Shown here: positions 8,772 through 17,288 of the stretch, piece by piece | How the letters are laid out: the number at the start of each line of letters is the position of its first letter | Numbering within the stretch: position 1 is the first letter of the stretch | Source of the DNA: Vibrio jasicida CAIM 1864 = LMG 25398 | GTDB lineage: Bacteria; Pseudomonadota; Gammaproteobacteria; Enterobacterales; Vibrionaceae | DNA length: 64,000 nt | Direction of reading: 5' to 3' | Assembly: GCF_000400365.1 (NCBI RefSeq) | Contig: NZ_BAOG01000003.1 | Coordinates: forward strand, 1 to 64,000 | Program-made: the position numbers and the translations under genes | The notes under the pieces: model-generated | What the model was told of the DNA's origin: nothing | What the model saw: the letters and a program-made list of their open reading frames with translations, nothing else | Database searches by the model: none

Positions 8772-10117
8772 ACTCGACTCTTTTGCAAAATAAGGGTGGC
8801 TTTTAAACCGCCCATTTTGCTTTGTGAAAGCTCAAGCTGGCCACGATAACTGTGGGCCATCTCACTCACAATATTCAGGCCTAAACCTGAGCCAGGGGTG
8901 GTTTCATCCAATCGGTAACCACGTTTGATTACCTGGCATAACTGCTCGGCGGGGATACCAGGTCCATCATCCTCAACGATGATGTGAATGTTGTCTTTGT
9001 CTTGCGTAGAATGGACACGAATAATGCTCGCTGCCCATTTGTAACCATTCTCTAGTAGATTACCCACCATTTCATCAAGATCCGTTTTCTCAACGGCAAC
9101 GTTCAACTCAGAATCAAGTTCATTGATTAATGTGACTTCTCTTACGGCATACACTTTATCGAACGCCATAGAGATCGCATCAACGCGTTCTGATGGGTTA
9201 GATTTTACCGATAGGATGTTCATAGAGCCGGCCATACGAGCTCGACCTAAGTGGTAATCAATATGTTGTTGAATTTGATTAATCGGCGCATTCAATCTCG
9301 TTTGAGTTTCAGGGGATAAGCTCTGCACTTCGTTTTTTAACACGGAGAGTGGTGTTTTTAACGCGTGAGATAAGTTACCCGCGTGGTTACGCGCTCGTTC
9401 AAGTAGCTCTTGGTAGTGAAAGAGCAAGGCATTCAGATCGGAAATTAGAGGTGAAATTTCTTTTGGATATTCTTCTTCCAGCCCCTTCTTGTTGCCCGAT
9501 TTGAGCTCGGCAAGCTCTCTTTGCAGCTTTGTTAGGGGGCTCAATGACCAAGCGATCTGAAGCAAGATAACGGCTAAGACGCCGGCGAATAGCAAGCCTA
9601 ATATAATCCACAATTGACCGGTGAGAGATTGAATAGTGTGTTCAATTGGATCTTCATCAACACCAATGATGATATCGATAGGACCGTTATAGTCGGGCAG
9701 ATAAAGGGTTTTCTTTATGGTGATGAGTTTTTCATCTCGTGCACCAAACGCGTTTTTATCGAGCCCCTTATAAGTGATTTTTTTATCCCAAAGTGAACGA
9801 GAGCGTTCGAGGCTGGTCTCTGTGGAGGCGCTCCAGTATAAACCACTGTAAGGGCGACTAAAGCGAGGGTCGGAAAGTTGAGTAGAAAGAGAAAGTTGTC
9901 CCTTACTGTCAACTTCAAGCTGAGCGGCTATTTCGTCCATAAAGACATTTAATTGTGAACGAGTGTCATCCACCATGTAATGATAAACTTGAGTTGGAAT
10001 TGTCACGCCGGCAGCGAGGATCATTGCGGTGAGCCAAACCACCGCTGCAAGCACTAAGCGGCTTTTAATACTTAGCCGCTTGAGAACGTGCATTGGCAGT
10101 TTGTTTTTACTCGGCAT
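8768..10117 (-). CDS. Sensor histidine kinase of an OmpR-type two-component system
   Basis: A 449-residue membrane kinase: helix 1 at about residues 18-40, a periplasmic sensor of about 120 residues, helix 2 at about 168-190, a HAMP-like linker, then the dimerisation helix with the phospho-acceptor His in NLSHALKTPLSVLKNE. The ATPase part has the N box LVGNLLENGYKWA, DDGPGIP and GSGLGLNIV. The layout and the G-N-L-S-H-A-L-K-T-P-L box are like PhoQ. Its start overlaps the end of the response regulator gene by 11 bases, so the two are translationally coupled. The acidic PepSY protein at the head of the operon suggests sensing of cations or antimicrobial peptides, but that is inference. Confidence 0.9.
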   Translation of the reverse strand: MPSKNKLPMHVLKRLSIKSRLVLAAVVWLTAMILAAGVTIPTQVYHYMVDDTRSQLNVFMDEIAAQLEVDSKGQLSLSTQLSDPRFSRPYSGLYWSASTETSLERSRSLWDKKITYKGLDKNAFGARDEKLITIKKTLYLPDYNGPIDIIIGVDEDPIEHTIQSLTGQLWIILGLLFAGVLAVILLQIAWSLSPLTKLQRELAELKSGNKKGLEEEYPKEISPLISDLNALLFHYQELLERARNHAGNLSHALKTPLSVLKNEVQSLSPETQTRLNAPINQIQQHIDYHLGRARMAGSMNILSVKSNPSERVDAISMAFDKVYAVREVTLINELDSELNVAVEKTDLDEMVGNLLENGYKWAASIIRVHSTQDKDNIHIIVEDDGPGIPAEQLCQVIKRGYRLDETTPGSGLGLNIVSEMAHSYRGQLELSQSKMGGLKATLILQKSRV

Positions 10118-10766
10118 TCAACTGATACCCCAAGCCACGCACGGTCTTAATGATCTTTGGTGCGATTTTCTTACGAATACGACCGATAAAAACTTCGATG
10201 GTGTTGGAGTCACGGTCAAAGTCTTGTTTGTAAATGTGTTCCACCAACTCAGTACGCGAAATGACCTTCTCTGGGTTATGCATGAAATACGCGACCACTT
10301 TGTATTCCAATGCAGTAAGGCTAACCGCTTGTCCTTGCCATAGAACTTTCGAAGAACGCGTATCTAGGCTCAAATCCCCAATCTTCATTACTGGGGAGGC
10401 ATTACCAGATGCTCGACGTAATTGAGCTCGTAATCGAGCCGTTAACTCCATCATTTCAAATGGCTTTGTTAAGTAGTCATCCGCGCCTGCGTTTAAGCCT
10501 TCAACGCGTTGAGATAGGGTGTCACGTGCACTGAGTATGACAACAGGGGTGTTAATGTTCTCATCTCGAATCCCCTTAAGTACTGTTAAACCGTCCAGTT
10601 TTGGCAGGCCTAAATCAAGCACGATCACATCCCACTCTTCAGACGTCGCGCGATAAAGCGCATCAATGCCATCTTGGGATAACTCTGGTACCCAACCATT
10701 GTTTTCTAAAGTTTCGATAATTTGTTCGCCTAGGCGAGGTTCATCTTCGACAACAAGTATTTTCAT
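10107..10766 (-). CDS. OmpR/PhoB family response regulator
   Basis: 219 residues. The receiver has the acidic pair in VVEDEPRLGE, phospho-acceptor Asp in VIVLDLGLPKLDG, and the Lys in DDYLTKPFEM. The C-terminal winged helix has the recognition helix in NTIEVFIGRIRKKI and ends in RGLGYQL. It is PhoP/QseB-like in overall sequence. It is the second gene of a PepSY, regulator, kinase operon, 28 bases after the PepSY gene. Placed beside rplY and radD, it is not at the position where I would expect the CarRS/VprAB system, so I give no symbol. Confidence 0.95.
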   Translation of the reverse strand: MKILVVEDEPRLGEQIIETLENNGWVPELSQDGIDALYRATSEEWDVIVLDLGLPKLDGLTVLKGIRDENINTPVVILSARDTLSQRVEGLNAGADDYLTKPFEMMELTARLRAQLRRASGNASPVMKIGDLSLDTRSSKVLWQGQAVSLTALEYKVVAYFMHNPEKVISRTELVEHIYKQDFDRDSNTIEVFIGRIRKKIAPKIIKTVRGLGYQLNAE

Positions 10767-10794
10767 GTTCTTTCTTCTTATTATGTTTGATGGA

Positions 10795-11223
10795 TTATTG
10801 CGGTTTGAGCGCTTTATTGAAGTTACGACCTTTGATTTCTAGCATTTCAAGCGTAGCAGCATCGTATTCCACTTTGATCACGCTGTCATCGAATAGGATT
10901 TTTAGCTCGTAAACCCATTCATCGTCATCTTCTTCCAACTCTACTTTAATAATACGCCCATAAAGATCATTCTCCACCGCTTCATACATATCAGAGAAAG
11001 GGCGAATGTAGCCTTTCTGCACAGCGCGATAGACTTCGTCTTGATCTTCATCGAATTCAATTCGGGTTCCCGGTTTTTCAACGTCACGAACAATGGCGTG
11101 TCCATCTTTGTCGTCATGATGGTCACTGTGATCGTGATGATTCGCAAAGCTTGGCGCAGACAACAAAAGTGGCACTAAACCTAACAGCATGGGTAGCTTG
11201 CGTGTAATGAAGGATTTAGACAT
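10795..11223 (-). CDS. Secreted PepSY domain protein
   Basis: 142 residues with a signal peptide ending near SAPSFA, followed by a His/Asp-rich stretch (NHHDHSDHHDDKDGH) that could bind metal ions. The rest is one PepSY domain: AVQKGYIRPFSDMYEAVE, GRIIKVELEEDDDEWVYELK and a last strand IKVEYDAATLEMLEIKG. PepSY proteins often sit beside two-component genes and modulate the sensor or periplasmic peptidases. It is the first gene of the operon with the regulator and kinase, so it is likely both an input and a product of that system. Confidence 0.9.
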   Translation of the reverse strand: MSKSFITRKLPMLLGLVPLLLSAPSFANHHDHSDHHDDKDGHAIVRDVEKPGTRIEFDEDQDEVYRAVQKGYIRPFSDMYEAVENDLYGRIIKVELEEDDDEWVYELKILFDDSVIKVEYDAATLEMLEIKGRNFNKALKPQ

Positions 11224-11561
11224 AGCAAAGCCTTTTTGGGAGAGTTAGCAAAATTATATCCGCTTGTACATGAATGGAAAGTGAATGTGGATTTAGGTGC
11301 AAAATTTTCTGCGCTCGAACCGTTAAAAATATAAATTCCGTAATTTAAATAGCTTATAGAGAAAATTGACACTAATTAGGCAAAAGACGGGTTCGCGTTT
11401 TGCAACATGCCTATAAACAAAAACACAACAAATGTATATTTTTCGCGCGATATGCTGTTGATATAAATGTTACATATAATTGGTCTGGACAAATCATAGA
11501 GCACTTTAATTGGATAGCTCGGTGCAGTTCATAGTGTATGCATGGAGTTCTAGGATAAAGA
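11224..11561. other. Divergent promoter region
   Basis: About 340 AT-rich bases between the PepSY operon and a diguanylate cyclase gene. A perfect -10 TATAAT reads on the minus strand at 11253-11258, 30 bases before the PepSY start, and another TATAAT lies at 11475-11480 on the plus strand. Neither has a strong -35. No small gene was found. Confidence 0.4.
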
Positions 11562-12899
11562 ATGCTTCTTTTTAAATTGTCGAAAAACTCATTAGTGATT
11601 TCGTTTTGCCTCTATATCGTCGTAGTTTCAGTGATGAGCGTATGGGCGATCAATCGCAGCGAAAAAGAGTTTGCCTCTATTGCGAACTATCTGGAACTTT
11701 ATAAAAGTACCGCGATATTAACTGGGCTACGAATTGAGTCTGATTTGAAGAACCAATCCGATGTAAACTTTACCCAACAACAAATAGAGAGCTCGCAACG
11801 AGTTAAATCTCTTAACGATGCAGAATTAACCCCAAATGAACGCATCGCGTTTTCTGCTCTAGATGACTTGTTTCGCTACAATAGAGAACTAACAGAACGA
11901 CCTAACGTTCATATCTACTATCGTTCTTATGAGGGAAAGAAACTTATCTTCTCGAAAGCGAATGATGATCTTGCTATCGACGCATCGATGTTTGATCCCA
12001 TGCTATGTAGTCAAACTCGTTCCTGTACTTTGAATATGCACGACTCAGACTTAGCGGATCGCGTCATCTTCTCGGAAAACTTCAATAACACAGAAACCGG
12101 TGAAACCGCATTCAGCATCTCCAGTCCCGTTTATTTAAATGGTCAGATTTTGGGAGATGTCGTTGTTGAAGTTTATGTGAACTACCATTTTTTAGATGGT
12201 CAAAGCCTCACATCAGAAAAAGTAAATGGGCATTACTATGTCACGATAGGGCATGATAAGTACCCTTTTTATGACCTTACTGGAGGATTAGTGCTACCTC
12301 TCGATAATACGAGCGTGGTCATCTATCAGCTTCCGGTAGTAAAGGTGCTGATCGATAATCTATGGGTGTTGTTGGTCGCTTGGGGGGTGGTGCGCACCTA
12401 CCATCGATTGTATTCCTCTAATATAAGGCATCAAAACCACTTAGCGCATGCAATAAAAAATGCCAGCAAAGATGAATTGACGTCTCTACATAACCGGAAG
12501 GTGTTTGAAGATGAAGAATTTGAGCAGGTAATAAAACAAGGCCACTACTCTGTGATTTTGATTGACGGTGATAAGTTTAAAGAGATCAATGACAACCATG
12601 GCCACAATGCTGGTGACATGGCATTGATTCATATTGCTCGAACGATGCAATCTACGTTCCGTCAGAGCGATTGGTTGATTCGTTTGGGCGGAGATGAGTT
12701 TGTAGCGGTGATTCCTTCTTGTTCCTTAGAATCTGCGGAAAACTTAGCTTTACGACTCAAGGAGAACATCGTTGCCAAGCCTTTAGATCGTTATAATGTA
12801 GAAGTAAAAGTAACGACAGGTGTGGCCAAAGCAACAGGGAATGAATCCCTGATAGACGTTATCGAACTCGCTGACCGGGATATGTACCGCTCAAAATAA
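11562..12899 (+). CDS. Membrane diguanylate cyclase (GGDEF)
   Basis: A 445-residue protein with an N-terminal helix (about 8-30), a periplasmic sensor of about 220 residues, a second helix near 252-272, and a cytoplasmic GGDEF domain. The active site RLGGDEF is at about residue 375 and is intact. RQSD lies exactly five residues before it, the position of the RxxD inhibitory site, so product inhibition by c-di-GMP is likely. The sensor has no recognised family. The protein stops abruptly at ADRDMYRSK; a GRDNV motif resembling the usual GGDEF end appears downstream in another frame. Confidence 0.92.
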   Translation: MLLFKLSKNSLVISFCLYIVVVSVMSVWAINRSEKEFASIANYLELYKSTAILTGLRIESDLKNQSDVNFTQQQIESSQRVKSLNDAELTPNERIAFSALDDLFRYNRELTERPNVHIYYRSYEGKKLIFSKANDDLAIDASMFDPMLCSQTRSCTLNMHDSDLADRVIFSENFNNTETGETAFSISSPVYLNGQILGDVVVEVYVNYHFLDGQSLTSEKVNGHYYVTIGHDKYPFYDLTGGLVLPLDNTSVVIYQLPVVKVLIDNLWVLLVAWGVVRTYHRLYSSNIRHQNHLAHAIKNASKDELTSLHNRKVFEDEEFEQVIKQGHYSVILIDGDKFKEINDNHGHNAGDMALIHIARTMQSTFRQSDWLIRLGGDEFVAVIPSCSLESAENLALRLKENIVAKPLDRYNVEVKVTTGVAKATGNESLIDVIELADRDMYRSK

Positions 12900-12961
12900 C
12901 CGAGAGTTTTCAGTAATCATGTCGCGCCGTTGTATTCAATCTGGACGCGATAATGTGCCGA

Positions 12962-14716
12962 TTACTGCTTTAATTCGTCTTCAAAAATCTTGTCTCGTAA
13001 CTTCCAAAAACGACCAGACTTTCTCGCTATTACAAATTGAGGTAAGCGAAAGCGATGCTGATTCGCGACCACTTTGGTCGGGGAAGCCTCTTCAAATGGA
13101 CGATGCTTGTCGGCTAAATGAGGGCGAACAAATTGATCTCTAAAGGTTTGCTTCTGCTTTTTGGTGTTTAAAGACCAAAACTCATGCACCAATGCATTCC
13201 CTTCACCTTGATAAGACTCTCCAGAGTACGTGACTTTCAGTTGTGACTTTCCATCACTGGATTTGAACACGGACAAGTCCATTTCTGTGCATTCAAAAAT
13301 TAGCGCGTCTTTGAGGTTCAACGCTTCTTTTAGCTTTTTATCTGGATCGACAAGTGTGGCGTCGCACTCATGGCAAATACGAGCCGCAATGTCATTATCT
13401 GCACCACATTCGCCGCAGTATTTTGCTCTAAACCGATAACCACAATGCTCGCGTTCTCCGGTTTCGTCATCTTCAAAATAGCCTTGGCAGCGACGGCCAA
13501 AGTGCTCAAGCAAGAAACCATTGCTGTCTAACTTGCCCCAAAAGTTATTGTTGAATCCGCAAGCAGGGCAGGGAATAGTGATGATCTCGCTGGTGGAGTC
13601 TGGCTTTGGGTCGCCCACTTCTGGTTGGTATAAGTCATAGCTGTTACCGGCATAATCGAGCACTAAACATTCGGTTTTGCCTTCTGATAAACGCAGACCA
13701 CGACCTACAATTTGCTGATACAAGCTGACTGATTCCGTGGGCCGTAGAATCGCGATCAAATCAACATGCGGTGCATCGAAGCCGGTTGTTAACACGGAGA
13801 CGTTAACTAGGTATTTAATCTCACGGTTTTTAAACGACTGAATGATCGCATCTCGCTCTGGAGTTGGTGTATCACCAATCACAATGGATGTTTCCCCTTC
13901 AGGTAATAAACCATGAATTTCTTGAGCGTGTCGTACCGTCGCAGCAAATACCATCACACCTTGACGTTCTTTGGCGTATTGAATGATCTGTTCAACGATT
14001 TGTGGCGTGGCGCGTTTGGCTTTGTCGATCACCATATCCATTTCGGCTTCTTTGTATCGTCCAGTACTGGCTGGCTTAAGCTGCGAGAAGTCGTAGGACA
14101 GTACTGGCGCATCCATCATACGTGCAGGTGTTAAGAAGTTTTCATCCAATAAATAACGAATCGGTAGTTCGAAGATACAATCACGGAAAAAACGAGGTTC
14201 TTCGGTACGAACTTGTCCGCGAGTGTGGTATTGGTAAATCCACCCCATCCCAAGACGATATGGCGTTGCGGTTAAGCCAAGGACCTTGATACCTGGATTG
14301 AGCTCTCTTAGGTGAGTGATGACTTTTTGGTAGCTGCTGTCTTTATCATCGGGTACGCGGTGGCATTCATCAATGACCAGCAAGGAAAATTGGTTTTTGA
14401 ATGAATCTAAATTGCGTACGACTGATTGAACGGATGCGAATACCACCTTTTGATCGGTTTCTTTTCTGCCTAAACCCGCCGAAAAAACTGAGCCTTTTAA
14501 ATCGTAGCCTTCATACTTGGCGTGGTTTTGTTCCACCAACTCTTTAACGTGTGCGAGCACTAATACGCGTCCCTTGGCGAGTCTCGCCAGTTCTGCAATA
14601 ACCAAACTCTTACCGGCACCTGTTGGTAGTACAATGACCGCTGGTGTGGTGTGTTTGCGAAAATAATGAATCACCGCTTTTACAGAGTCGGCTTGGTAAG
14701 GGCGAAGGGTGTACAT
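12962..14716 (-). CDS. radD: DEAD/DEAH helicase-like DNA repair protein RadD
   Basis: 584 residues, close to E. coli RadD (YejH, 586) from end to end as I recall it. Helicase motifs in order: Walker A VLPTGAGKSLV, Walker B VIDECHR, motif III GLTATP, then VLTTGFDAPHVDLIAILRP and QQIVGRGLRL in the second RecA-like domain. A Cys-rich zinc region follows (CPACGFNN, YCGECGADND, CHECDATL). RadD is a DNA-repair ATPase acting with RecA and SSB in E. coli. The gene is divergent from rsuA, as part of the conserved bcr, rsuA, radD, rplY set. Confidence 0.95.
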   Translation of the reverse strand: MYTLRPYQADSVKAVIHYFRKHTTPAVIVLPTGAGKSLVIAELARLAKGRVLVLAHVKELVEQNHAKYEGYDLKGSVFSAGLGRKETDQKVVFASVQSVVRNLDSFKNQFSLLVIDECHRVPDDKDSSYQKVITHLRELNPGIKVLGLTATPYRLGMGWIYQYHTRGQVRTEEPRFFRDCIFELPIRYLLDENFLTPARMMDAPVLSYDFSQLKPASTGRYKEAEMDMVIDKAKRATPQIVEQIIQYAKERQGVMVFAATVRHAQEIHGLLPEGETSIVIGDTPTPERDAIIQSFKNREIKYLVNVSVLTTGFDAPHVDLIAILRPTESVSLYQQIVGRGLRLSEGKTECLVLDYAGNSYDLYQPEVGDPKPDSTSEIITIPCPACGFNNNFWGKLDSNGFLLEHFGRRCQGYFEDDETGEREHCGYRFRAKYCGECGADNDIAARICHECDATLVDPDKKLKEALNLKDALIFECTEMDLSVFKSSDGKSQLKVTYSGESYQGEGNALVHEFWSLNTKKQKQTFRDQFVRPHLADKHRPFEEASPTKVVANQHRFRLPQFVIARKSGRFWKLRDKIFEDELKQ

Positions 14717-14757
14717 GAAAATCTGTGAAATTGCTCAACTATTCTAATTAGGATCGC

Positions 14758-14854
14758 TATAATACCCGACTTTTATACCCAAGTGACTTTTGAGTGCGGT
14801 TTTACTTACCGATTGTTAGCTTAAATGGGCTTGGGCAGAGGTCATTTGGGTATA
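14758..14854. repeat. Long inverted repeat in the radD-rsuA intergenic region
   Basis: TATACCCAAGTGAC (14774-14787) and GTCATTTGGGTATA (14841-14854) pair in 13 of 14 positions around a 53-base spacer, directly ahead of rsuA. The right arm contains TATAAT and a second TATAAT lies at 14758-14763. It resembles a dispersed palindromic repeat more than a protein operator, but its copy number cannot be tested here. Confidence 0.5.
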
Positions 14855-14870
14855 ATTCAATGAGGTATTC

Positions 14871-15572
14871 ATGCGTTTAGATAAATATTTGTGTGATGCT
14901 CTGGGTGCGACTCGCAAGCAGGCAACAAAGATCATCAAAAGTGGCGAAGTAACCATCAATGGTGAAGTACAAAAAAGTGGTTCTTTTAAAGTACCAGAAG
15001 GTGGTGTCGTCCAGTGGGATGGTCGTGACGTTGGTAAACCTGGCCCACGTTACATCATGCTATACAAGCCTGCGGACTTTGTTTGTTCGCATGAAGACGG
15101 GCATAACCCGACCGCTTTCGTTCTGCTCGATGAGCCGAAAATAGAGAACTTGCACTTTGCTGGTCGTTTGGATGTCGATACGACAGGATTAGTTTTGATC
15201 ACTGACGATGGCCAATGGTCTCATCGTATTACTTCACCTAAACACAAGTGTGAGAAAACCTATCGTGTTTGGTTGGTGGATGCGATTGAGCCAGACTACG
15301 TGGAGAAGTTTGCCCAAGGGATAGAACTTCGCAATGAACGTGAACCGACATTACCAGCACACTTGGAAATCGTGAACGAAGCCGAAAACGAAGTGCTATT
15401 GACGATTGTCGAAGGCAAGTACCATCAAGTGAAGCGCATGTTTGCTGCTCTTGGCAATAAGGTTGAACACCTTCACCGTGAGCGTATCGGTTCTATCGTA
15501 TTGGATGAAGCTCTAGAGCCCGGTGATTACCGTGTGTTAACCGAAGAAGAAGTCGAATCGGTATTAAAGTAA
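14871..15572 (+). CDS. rsuA: 16S rRNA pseudouridine(516) synthase RsuA
   Basis: 233 residues: an N-terminal S4 RNA-binding domain (MRLDKYLCDALGATRKQA), then the pseudouridine synthase domain with the catalytic Asp in FAGRLDVDTTGLVLITDDG. The later YHQVKRMFAALGN block is typical of the RsuA/RluB family. RsuA makes pseudouridine 516 in 16S rRNA. A good ribosome binding site (GAGG) lies 7 bases before the ATG. It sits divergent from radD and ahead of bcr, the E. coli order. Confidence 0.95.
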   Translation: MRLDKYLCDALGATRKQATKIIKSGEVTINGEVQKSGSFKVPEGGVVQWDGRDVGKPGPRYIMLYKPADFVCSHEDGHNPTAFVLLDEPKIENLHFAGRLDVDTTGLVLITDDGQWSHRITSPKHKCEKTYRVWLVDAIEPDYVEKFAQGIELRNEREPTLPAHLEIVNEAENEVLLTIVEGKYHQVKRMFAALGNKVEHLHRERIGSIVLDEALEPGDYRVLTEEEVESVLK

Positions 15573-16085
15573 TTCTTTCTGATTGGAAATAATCGCTGTT
15601 CTGGGAAATTGTTTAGTTCTCGATAGGAACTAGTGTTTTGGTAGGAAATCACTCAGAATGGGGTTTCCTACCAAATTTGTGTTAATGACTGAACCAGTCA
15701 TGTATTCGCTGCTCGTAAACGCAGGCTGAACTGTATTTAATCTGAGAAAAACCTTTTCTCTTGTTGGTCCTTACTGACGATAAGTACAGACGGTGTTAAC
15801 TTCACCGCCTCTTCGTTTTAGCTCGGTTATATTGTCGCTGCGCATAATCATCATGCAGGTTTAAGCGTCGAGTTAGTCAAGACCGCCTTGGTATACTTTC
15901 GTCAGTAATGCTCAAGTGACACTAACAAAGTGAAAAAGTACTTGAGCATCTGTATTTCTCAATAGTATGGATACTACGCACTGTTTTTTGTAACTCTGTT
16001 ATGAAGCCAGTGTTCGAGAAGTGTCACTCATCTGTCTCAATCAATGTGGAATGTTGATGGGAGGACCACAACAAGAGGTAAATCA
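15573..16085. other. Long structured intergenic region between rsuA and bcr
   Basis: About 510 bases without a plausible gene but with two perfect inverted repeats: TTTGGTAGGAAA / TTTCCTACCAAA (15637-15675) and TGCTCAAGT / ACTTGAGCA (15909-15948). The first may be the rsuA terminator although its T run is short. A small RNA or a long bcr leader could be here. Confidence 0.45.
15637..15675. terminator. Perfect 12-bp hairpin, possible rsuA terminator
   Basis: TTTGGTAGGAAA and TTTCCTACCAAA flank a 15-base loop 65 bases after the rsuA stop. Only TTTG follows, so termination would be weak. Confidence 0.45.
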
Positions 16086-17288
16086 ATGACAGAAAAAGCC
16101 CAAAGTGCTCCCCAGTCACAAATCAGTTTTTTATTGTTTCTTGTTCTCGGTGCAATCGGTGCATTAACCCCGCTTGCTATCGATATGTATCTGCCAGCTA
16201 TGCCTACTATCGCGAAAGATCTAGGCGTGACAGCAGGGGCAGTGCAAATTACGTTAACGGCGTACACCGCAGGCTTTGCGTTAGGCCAGTTGCTTCATGG
16301 ACCGCTAGCTGATAGCTATGGTCGCCGACCTGTACTCATTTTAGGTGTGTTCTTTTTTGGTTTGGCGGCGGTAGTTAGTGCAACTACAAATGGTATTGAT
16401 GCTCTGACGTATGTACGTACTGCACAAGGTTTTGCAGGAGCAGCAGCTGCCGTGATCATCCAAGCTGTCGTTCGCGATATGTTTGACCGTGAAGACTTTG
16501 CACGTGCAATGTCGTTTGTGACCCTAGTTATCACTATTGCGCCGCTTGTTGCGCCTATGATCGGTGGTCACTTAGCGATTTGGTTTGGTTGGCGCTCTAT
16601 CTTCTGGGTATTGGCTATCTTTGCTGTCGTAGTGATTTTGCTGGTGTTATGGATGATTCCGGAAACGCTAAAACCAGAAAACCGTCAGCCATTAAGAGTC
16701 CGAACAACAATTCGCAACTATGCACGCTTGTGTTCAAATCCTGAAGCATTAGGTTTAATGCTTTCTGGGGCGTTCTCGTTCTCAGGTATGTTTGCATTCC
16801 TGACGGCGGGTTCATTTATCTATATAGATTTGTATGGTGTTCGACCGGACCAATTTGGTTATCTATTTGGTTTGAACATCGTGGCGATGATCATCATGAC
16901 CAGCATCAACGGTCGTTTGGTGAAAAAAGTCGGCTCTCATACCATGCTTCGTTTTGGTTTAGCTGTGCAATTAACCGCGGGTATTGGTCTGTTTGTTGGT
17001 TGGATGTTCAACCTTGGTTTGTGGGGTATGGTGCCATTTGTCGTGCTGTTTATTGGTACCTTGTCTACGATTGGTAGTAACTCAATGGCGTTGTTGTTGA
17101 GTGGTTACCCAACCATGGCTGGTACAGCATCTTCACTTGCTGGCACCTTGCGTTTTGGTACTGGTTCACTTATTGGTGCGCTGGTTGCTGCAATGCCGAG
17201 CGGTGTTGCATGGCCGATGATCATCGTTATGTTTGCTTGTTCAGTGCTGTCTGCACTGTTTTATTGGACTTTAGGAAGAAAGGCGTAA
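16086..17288 (+). CDS. bcr: Bcr/CflA family multidrug efflux MFS transporter
   Basis: 400 residues and 12 predicted membrane helices. ALTPLAIDMYLPAMPTIA is the hallmark start of the Bcr/CflA (DHA1) family, with motif A at GPLADSYGRRPVL and the motif C region near VVAPMIGG-like APLVAPMIGGHLA. ATG 16086 has AGAGG 9 bases upstream and is preferred over the frame's first Met 14 codons earlier. Bcr exports bicyclomycin, sulfonamides and cysteine in E. coli; the substrate here is unknown. The next gene starts on the last base of its stop codon, so both are co-translated. Position next to rsuA matches E. coli. Confidence 0.9.
   Translation: MTEKAQSAPQSQISFLLFLVLGAIGALTPLAIDMYLPAMPTIAKDLGVTAGAVQITLTAYTAGFALGQLLHGPLADSYGRRPVLILGVFFFGLAAVVSATTNGIDALTYVRTAQGFAGAAAAVIIQAVVRDMFDREDFARAMSFVTLVITIAPLVAPMIGGHLAIWFGWRSIFWVLAIFAVVVILLVLWMIPETLKPENRQPLRVRTTIRNYARLCSNPEALGLMLSGAFSFSGMFAFLTAGSFIYIDLYGVRPDQFGYLFGLNIVAMIIMTSINGRLVKKVGSHTMLRFGLAVQLTAGIGLFVGWMFNLGLWGMVPFVVLFIGTLSTIGSNSMALLLSGYPTMAGTASSLAGTLRFGTGSLIGALVAAMPSGVAWPMIIVMFACSVLSALFYWTLGRKA

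Noticed and set aside
8768..10766. Two-component pair as the CarRS/VprAB system of vibrios
   Set aside because: Both belong to the same PhoPQ-like group and PepSY fits, but the location next to radD and rplY is not where I would expect carRS, and sequence alone does not decide it.
12919..13143. Plus-strand frame of 74 codons
   Set aside because: It lies mostly antisense to radD. Only its GRDNV motif was of interest and is reported as a finding.
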